From CAZNPL01 sp964574815 (GTDB lineage: Bacteria > Planctomycetota > Phycisphaerae > UBA1845): a stretch of DNA of 64,000 nucleotides. The translations under genes were made by a program, and so were the position numbers. Within the stretch, counting starts at the first letter, position 1; each line of letters starts with the position of its first letter. This document shows, piece after piece, positions 60,140 through 64,000 of this stretch. The notes under the pieces are model-generated. The model was not told the origin of the DNA. It searched no databases and was given only the letters and a program-made list of their open reading frames with translations. The stretch spans positions 16,913 through 80,912 of the forward strand of contig CAZNPL010000032.1 in NCBI GenBank assembly GCA_964574815.1. Reading direction: 5' to 3'.

Positions 60140-60826
60140 ATGGACCCATCCAGGTACAAGGCCCTTTTCCTGGATTTCTACGGCACGGTGGCCGGAGGCG
60201 ACGCCGATACCGTCGAAGCGGTCTGCGCAAGAATCGTGTCCGATTACGAACTGCCTATGTCCGCGGCGGAGCTCGTGCAGACCTGGGGCGAGCGGTTCTT
60301 CGCGACCATCGAGCGCAGCAACCACGATCGTTTTCGCACGCTCTATGAATGCGAGTGCGACAGTCTCGTCGAGACGATCGAGCCGCTGCGCGGTCGGATC
60401 GATCCCACGCCCTACGTCGATGAGCTGACGGCCTACTGGTGCGCTCCGGAGCTGCAGCCGGAGGCAGAGGAGGCGATTGCCTCCGTTAAAGTGCCGATCT
60501 GCTGCGTCTCCAACGCCGACACCGCCCACCTGCACGCCGCCATCAACCGGCATGGCCTGAAATTCACGGCCGTGGTCAGCAGTGAGGACGCCCGCTGCTA
60601 CAAGCCGCAGCCTGAGATCTTTCAGCGGGCGCTCGATATCCTGGGCCTGTCGCCGGGCGAGGTGCTGCACGTCGGCGACTCGTTGCACAGTGACGTGGGC
60701 GGCGCTGCCAACGCCGGCATCGCCGCCGTCTGGATCTGCCGCGAGCGGCGAATCTACGATATCGGGCGGCCCGGCGAAAATCATAAGATCATGTCTCTGA
60801 AGGACTTAGCGGCGCTTCTGGAATAA
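60140..60826 (+). CDS. HAD-superfamily hydrolase
   Basis: The 228-residue protein has the HAD motifs: nucleophile Asp in FLDFYGT (motif 1), CVSNAD (motif 2), KPQPEIFQ (motif 3) and VGDSLHSDVGGAANAG (motif 4). In motif 1 the second acidic residue of DxD is Tyr, a variant found in some HAD lineages, so phosphatase activity is not certain. Start may be TTG 60080 overlapping the HIT gene by four bases; ATG 60140 is preferred by homology. Substrate unknown. Confidence 0.82.
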   Translation: MDPSRYKALFLDFYGTVAGGDADTVEAVCARIVSDYELPMSAAELVQTWGERFFATIERSNHDRFRTLYECECDSLVETIEPLRGRIDPTPYVDELTAYWCAPELQPEAEEAIASVKVPICCVSNADTAHLHAAINRHGLKFTAVVSSEDARCYKPQPEIFQRALDILGLSPGEVLHVGDSLHSDVGGAANAGIAAVWICRERRIYDIGRPGENHKIMSLKDLAALLE

Positions 60827-60840
60827 ATCTCGCCGATAAC

Positions 60841-60869
60841 TTGCCGATTTAGCCAACATGTGGTATTAT
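60841..60869 (+). promoter_or_regulatory. Sigma-70-type promoter of the SR-rich protein gene
   Basis: TTGCCG (60841-60846) and TATTAT (60864-60869) are separated by 17 bases. It lies about 75 bases before the ATG at 60942. Confidence 0.6.
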
Positions 60870-60941
60870 TTGATAGCTGGAAACTATTGACGCGGCGTAA
60901 CCATACGCTGCGCCTTCGGCGAGTGCGAAAGGGCCCAAGCG

Positions 60942-63140
60942 ATGAAGAACCGGACGCAATTTCGGAAGGGATTGGTGGCGGCGTGCGCTTTACTCATGGC
61001 GTTCGCCTGCGATACGACCGCGTCGGCCCAGAGTCGGCGCTCGCGGGCACCGAGCCACCGATCGATCGGTAAATCGAAGAGCATCGGGCGGCCGCACTCG
61101 AGCCGGGTGCAGCGTTCGCCGAGCTTTCACCGATCGAGGCGCTCCGCTCGGCCCTCGCCTTCGCGTTCAGCCCCCGTGCGGCGCTCGGTCGGCCCGCGTT
61201 CCTCCGCGTCGCGCTCGTTGCGCATGAGGCCCTCGATCAGTCGGCGCTCGTCACCGTCGCGTTCGTCCCGCGCCCTTCGGACGACGCCCAGGAGCTCGTC
61301 ACCGTCGCGGTCGTTTTTCTCGCCGTCGCGCTCCACCACGGCACGGCGGTCGAGTCCCGGTATCTCCAGGCTGCGTCGTCCTTCCTCGAAGTCGTCTAGC
61401 GCAAGCGCTCTGCGATCTCGATCCAGCGTAAAGAGCCGTAGTCAGGCGACGCCGAGGCGATCGGTGACCGGGCTTCGATCCCGCTCGCCCGACTCACCAG
61501 GCGTGCGATCGCAGAGGCCCTCCTCACGCAGCGAAAGTCGGCACGTGATTCGCCCCCCGACGTCCAGCCAGCGGTCATCGAGAATCGAAGGACGATCGAC
61601 GCGGACCTCGCGCCTGCGAAGGCCGGACAGCTCCAAGAAGACCGTCGTGCCGAATCGTTCGTCAATCACGCGGCGCTCGCCGTCCGTGACGCGCTCGCCC
61701 GTGACGAATCGGTCCGAGCGGACGCGCTCGACTCTGCGCAGCCGAACGCGGTCATTCCAGGAGCGCACCACGCCGCGGTCAACGGCTTCGCGAGAAAGTA
61801 TCCGCTCGCGATCGGCCGGGTCGCCGGTGACGCGGCTACGCAACCTCTCGAACCAATCGACAGGGCGAGCACGTGTGAGTCCGGGTATCGTCGAAGGCAA
61901 GGCCCGACGCGGCGCATCGCCGCTGTTGAATGAAGGTGCCGATCGCGGTTGGTACTCGAACCGGCGTGATGGTTATGGCCGCGGGCGCCACGCGGGCCGC
62001 GGGTACGGTTACGGCTCGGGTTCTGCCAATCAGTTTGGCGGCATCCACTATCGTGGTGACAACGTGTCGGCCGGCATCCACCGCGGACCGCGCGGCTGGA
62101 CCGCGTACTACAATCGCCACAATCGAGAGAAGTACTTCAAGGATCACTACTACCATTCGCACTACTACCGGCACCACCCGTGGTACTGGGGTGCGTGGTA
62201 TGGCGGGTGCTACTACCCGTACGGGTACACGAGCCACTATGACTATTACTACTACCGCTATCCGTATGCCTACGTAAGCGTGGGCTACGTGCCGAGCTGG
62301 ACGGTGTACGTCGACCCGGTCGACACCGTTTACGTCGAGTCGCCGACCCAGACAGTGTATGTAGAGTCCGATGGTACAGCGGGTGGGGGCTACGTGACCG
62401 AGGAAGTGGTCGTCGAGCCACAGGAGGGCGCGCCGCCGGATACGATCGTCCCCGAGCAAACGACGCCCGGCCCCTATGCCCCCATCGAGGGGGAAGCTGA
62501 CGAAAGCGACAGCGACGCCGATCTCCCGGGCACCGAAGGCAAGGTGCCTGTCGAGGTCGAGCCGCAGGAACGCATCCCGGTGAACAACGCCCTGCTCGCC
62601 CAGGCCGCCCGGACGTTCAAGGAGGGCGACTATGAGGAGGCCCGCAGGCTGCTGGTGCAGGCCGTACTGAGCGAGGCCGACAACGGTTTTGCCGAGCTGG
62701 CCTACGCGTTGGGGCACTTCGCCGTCGGCGAGTACGAGGCCGCGGCCGAGGCCGTTCGCCGCGGAGCCGCGCTCGTGCCCGACGTGATCGATCTTCCCAT
62801 CGATGTGGTGCGGCAGTACGGCGACACGAGCGATTTCGAGCGACACCTGGCCGCGTTGCGATCGTACGCCACGGGCCACCCGCAGGATCAGAACGCCTGG
62901 TTCCTGCTGGGCTACATGCTCTATTCGAGCGGTCGCCCGGAGGAGGCCGGCCGGGCCTTCGAGCGAGCGGCCAAACTCGACTCGAGCGACACCTACGCCG
63001 CAGTGTACCGCGATGCAGCCAGCCGGGTGAAGCCGAAGCCGCCGGAGCAGGCGGCACAGGAATCTGCCAACCAGTTTCCGGAAGCCGGTGCAGAGAAGCC
63101 CGCAGACAAGCCGGCAGAGGAGCCAGTCGAGCGGGATTAA
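60942..63140 (+). CDS. Secreted Ser/Arg-rich, His/Tyr-rich TPR protein
   Basis: The 732-residue protein has a signal peptide (about 1-30, LVAACALLMAFACDTTASAQ). Residues about 31-325 are dominated by Ser and Arg, like eukaryotic SR domains in composition. Residues about 340-445 are Gly/His/Tyr-rich (HYYHSHYYRHHPWYWGAWYG), followed by a TVYVESPTQTVYVES repeat and an acidic Pro-rich linker. Residues about 545-690 hold TPR-like helix pairs (ARTFKEGDYEEARRLLVQA; FLLGYMLYSSGRPEEAGRAF). The C-terminal tail is Pro/Glu/Ala-rich. Function unknown; RNA, cell-surface or metal binding through His are possibilities. Own promoter and terminator. Confidence 0.78.
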   Translation: MKNRTQFRKGLVAACALLMAFACDTTASAQSRRSRAPSHRSIGKSKSIGRPHSSRVQRSPSFHRSRRSARPSPSRSAPVRRSVGPRSSASRSLRMRPSISRRSSPSRSSRALRTTPRSSSPSRSFFSPSRSTTARRSSPGISRLRRPSSKSSSASALRSRSSVKSRSQATPRRSVTGLRSRSPDSPGVRSQRPSSRSESRHVIRPPTSSQRSSRIEGRSTRTSRLRRPDSSKKTVVPNRSSITRRSPSVTRSPVTNRSERTRSTLRSRTRSFQERTTPRSTASRESIRSRSAGSPVTRLRNLSNQSTGRARVSPGIVEGKARRGASPLLNEGADRGWYSNRRDGYGRGRHAGRGYGYGSGSANQFGGIHYRGDNVSAGIHRGPRGWTAYYNRHNREKYFKDHYYHSHYYRHHPWYWGAWYGGCYYPYGYTSHYDYYYYRYPYAYVSVGYVPSWTVYVDPVDTVYVESPTQTVYVESDGTAGGGYVTEEVVVEPQEGAPPDTIVPEQTTPGPYAPIEGEADESDSDADLPGTEGKVPVEVEPQERIPVNNALLAQAARTFKEGDYEEARRLLVQAVLSEADNGFAELAYALGHFAVGEYEAAAEAVRRGAALVPDVIDLPIDVVRQYGDTSDFERHLAALRSYATGHPQDQNAWFLLGYMLYSSGRPEEAGRAFERAAKLDSSDTYAAVYRDAASRVKPKPPEQAAQESANQFPEAGAEKPADKPAEEPVERD

Positions 63141-63174
63141 GAAGTCTGGACAAAGGCTGGAGCGCACAAGAAGG

Positions 63175-63209
63175 CGGCCCGCGTCGAGAAAATCGGCGCG
63201 GGCCGTTTT
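63175..63209 (+). terminator. Rho-independent terminator
   Basis: A 9-bp stem (63175-63183 with 63197-63205) closes a 13-base loop and is followed by TTTT. It lies 35 bases after the stop of the SR-rich protein gene. Confidence 0.8.
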
Positions 63210-63850
63210 GCATGTCGGGCTCGGCGACTGAGGACTGGGACTACGTGGGGAACTCGCTAACTGTCGACGGCAACAATGGCATCACATGGTTGCCTGACGG
63301 GGAGCGAGCCGCGTTCCGGCCGAAGCCCTTGTTCGTTCGGACCCATATTGAAGACGCGGCGCTCCCTTCTTGGCGGGATGGCCGCAAAAAGACCAACTTT
63401 TTCCAAATTGCGTGTAAGAAATCGGCCCTGAAACAGACTTACTTCATGTAGCCCGCTGCGGGCGGGTGCCGTGGGAGCTGGCGGCCTGGCCGCGAATCGC
63501 TGGGGCACGGGCCGCCCGCCGCTCCGATGGACGTGGAGACGGGCCTTAGGGATGAGCCACAGGGCTTATTACAGCATCGCTGACTGGGTGGTCGACTGCT
63601 ACCAGTATGCCCGCAGGGTTGGTACGCGGCGGGCTGCAATGGCTACGGGCATGAACCAGCCGAAGAAGCCTCCCCCAGACGACTGGATGCTGGCTGTCGT
63701 TGCATTGTGTAGCCCAAACCCTCGGCAGGTTCGCCGTCCATTCCATGGCCGGCTTGAAATACTTGTGCGAGGCAATGCACGGATCCCCTATTCTTGACTT
63801 GTACATTGCGGTGTTCAAGACGGGCCAAGGCCTGGAAAGGAGCTTCTCCG
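63210..63850 (+). other. Gene-poor spacer near the window end
   Basis: No convincing gene is seen. A 79-codon open frame at 63212-63451 lacks a ribosome binding site and any recognisable motif. Purine-rich sequence just before 63851 belongs to the next ORF. Confidence 0.4.
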
Positions 63851-63964
63851 ATGAACTGGAAACGTAATTGTGTCTGCGCCTGCGTGCTTGTGCTCTTAGT
63901 GGCAGCCGGCGAGTCCGCGGCCCAATGCGAGGTTGCGGCTCTAAACGCCGTGTCCTTCCGGTAA
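63851..63964 (+). pseudogene. Short secreted ORF, likely truncated gene
   Basis: An AAGGAG site precedes an ATG and a signal peptide (MNWKRNCVCACVLVLLVAAG...), ending after only about 12 mature residues (QCEVAALNAVSFR). The mature start, AQCEV, resembles exported planctomycete proteins. A strong start with a signal but almost no body suggests a frameshift or decay near 63960. Confidence 0.4.
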
Positions 63965-64000
63965 GCGTGCATGAAGTGGTTTGAGCGGGCCGGTATTGTC

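Noticed and set aside
61442..63167. Long - strand frames (152 and 443 codons) opposite the SR-rich protein
   Set aside because: The + strand has a promoter, binding site, signal peptide, TPR pattern and terminator, so the reverse frames are shadows.
63212..63451. A 79-codon open frame after the terminator
   Set aside because: No ribosome binding site, no recognised motif, and low-similarity composition.

Overview
The window is high-GC bacterial DNA, probably from a planctomycete. The best clue is EF-Tu: its switch I region has RDASKILTIATSHVEYE where most bacteria have RGITI, and its G4 motif is NKCD. From memory, Rhodopirellula EF-Tu shares both features. The S14, S4 and L36 proteins are of the zinc-binding type. 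No rRNA, CRISPR array, prophage or intact insertion sequence was seen.

Region 1 (1-17774, all + strand, mostly packed or overlapping genes) is an accessory cluster that looks like an arsenosugar or organoarsenical biosynthesis locus. In order it holds: a triple YHS-like metal-binding protein (cut by the window start), a cytochrome P460-like lipoprotein, an ArsM-type arsenite methyltransferase, a membrane thioredoxin, a PiT phosphate (arsenate) permease, the radical SAM protein ArsS, a ferredoxin-NADP reductase, a SpoIIE-type phosphatase, a trypsin-like lipoprotein, a TVP38-DUF547 fusion, a chorismate mutase/prephenate dehydrogenase, a mercuric-reductase-like flavoprotein, a GT-C mannosyltransferase-like protein, and a triple fusion GT2 + TIGR04282 + TIGR04283. 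The last two genes are the most striking. An AhpD/CMD-family peroxidase and a DUF3179 protein are each interrupted by one in-frame TGA exactly where a redox Cys is expected, and each TGA is followed at the right distance by a bacterial SECIS-like hairpin. I interpret them as two adjacent selenoproteins.

Region 2 (17775-24230) has a palindrome-rich spacer, then on the - strand an HExxH metallopeptidase-like protein, a SAM methyltransferase, RNase III, and a long coiled-coil membrane protein. rpmH (L34) is on the + strand and overlaps the coiled-coil gene tail to tail.

Region 3 (24226-59506, + strand) is a nearly continuous information-processing supercluster: tRNA-Thr, tuf, rpmG, tRNA-Trp, secE, nusG, rplK, rplA, rplJ, rplL, rpoB, a GNAT-like gene, rpoC, rpsL, bioY, rpsG, fusA, then the S10, spc and alpha operons from rpsJ to rplQ. 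Unusual points are the GNAT gene between rpoB and rpoC, bioY between rpsL and rpsG, Arg at S12 position 88, an expanded L14, and no rpmD, adk or infA at their usual places.

Region 4 (59507-64000) holds a HIT protein, a HAD hydrolase, and a secreted protein with a bacterial Ser/Arg-rich region, a His/Tyr-rich region and TPR-like repeats, with its own promoter and terminator. The end of the window contains a short, apparently broken secreted ORF.
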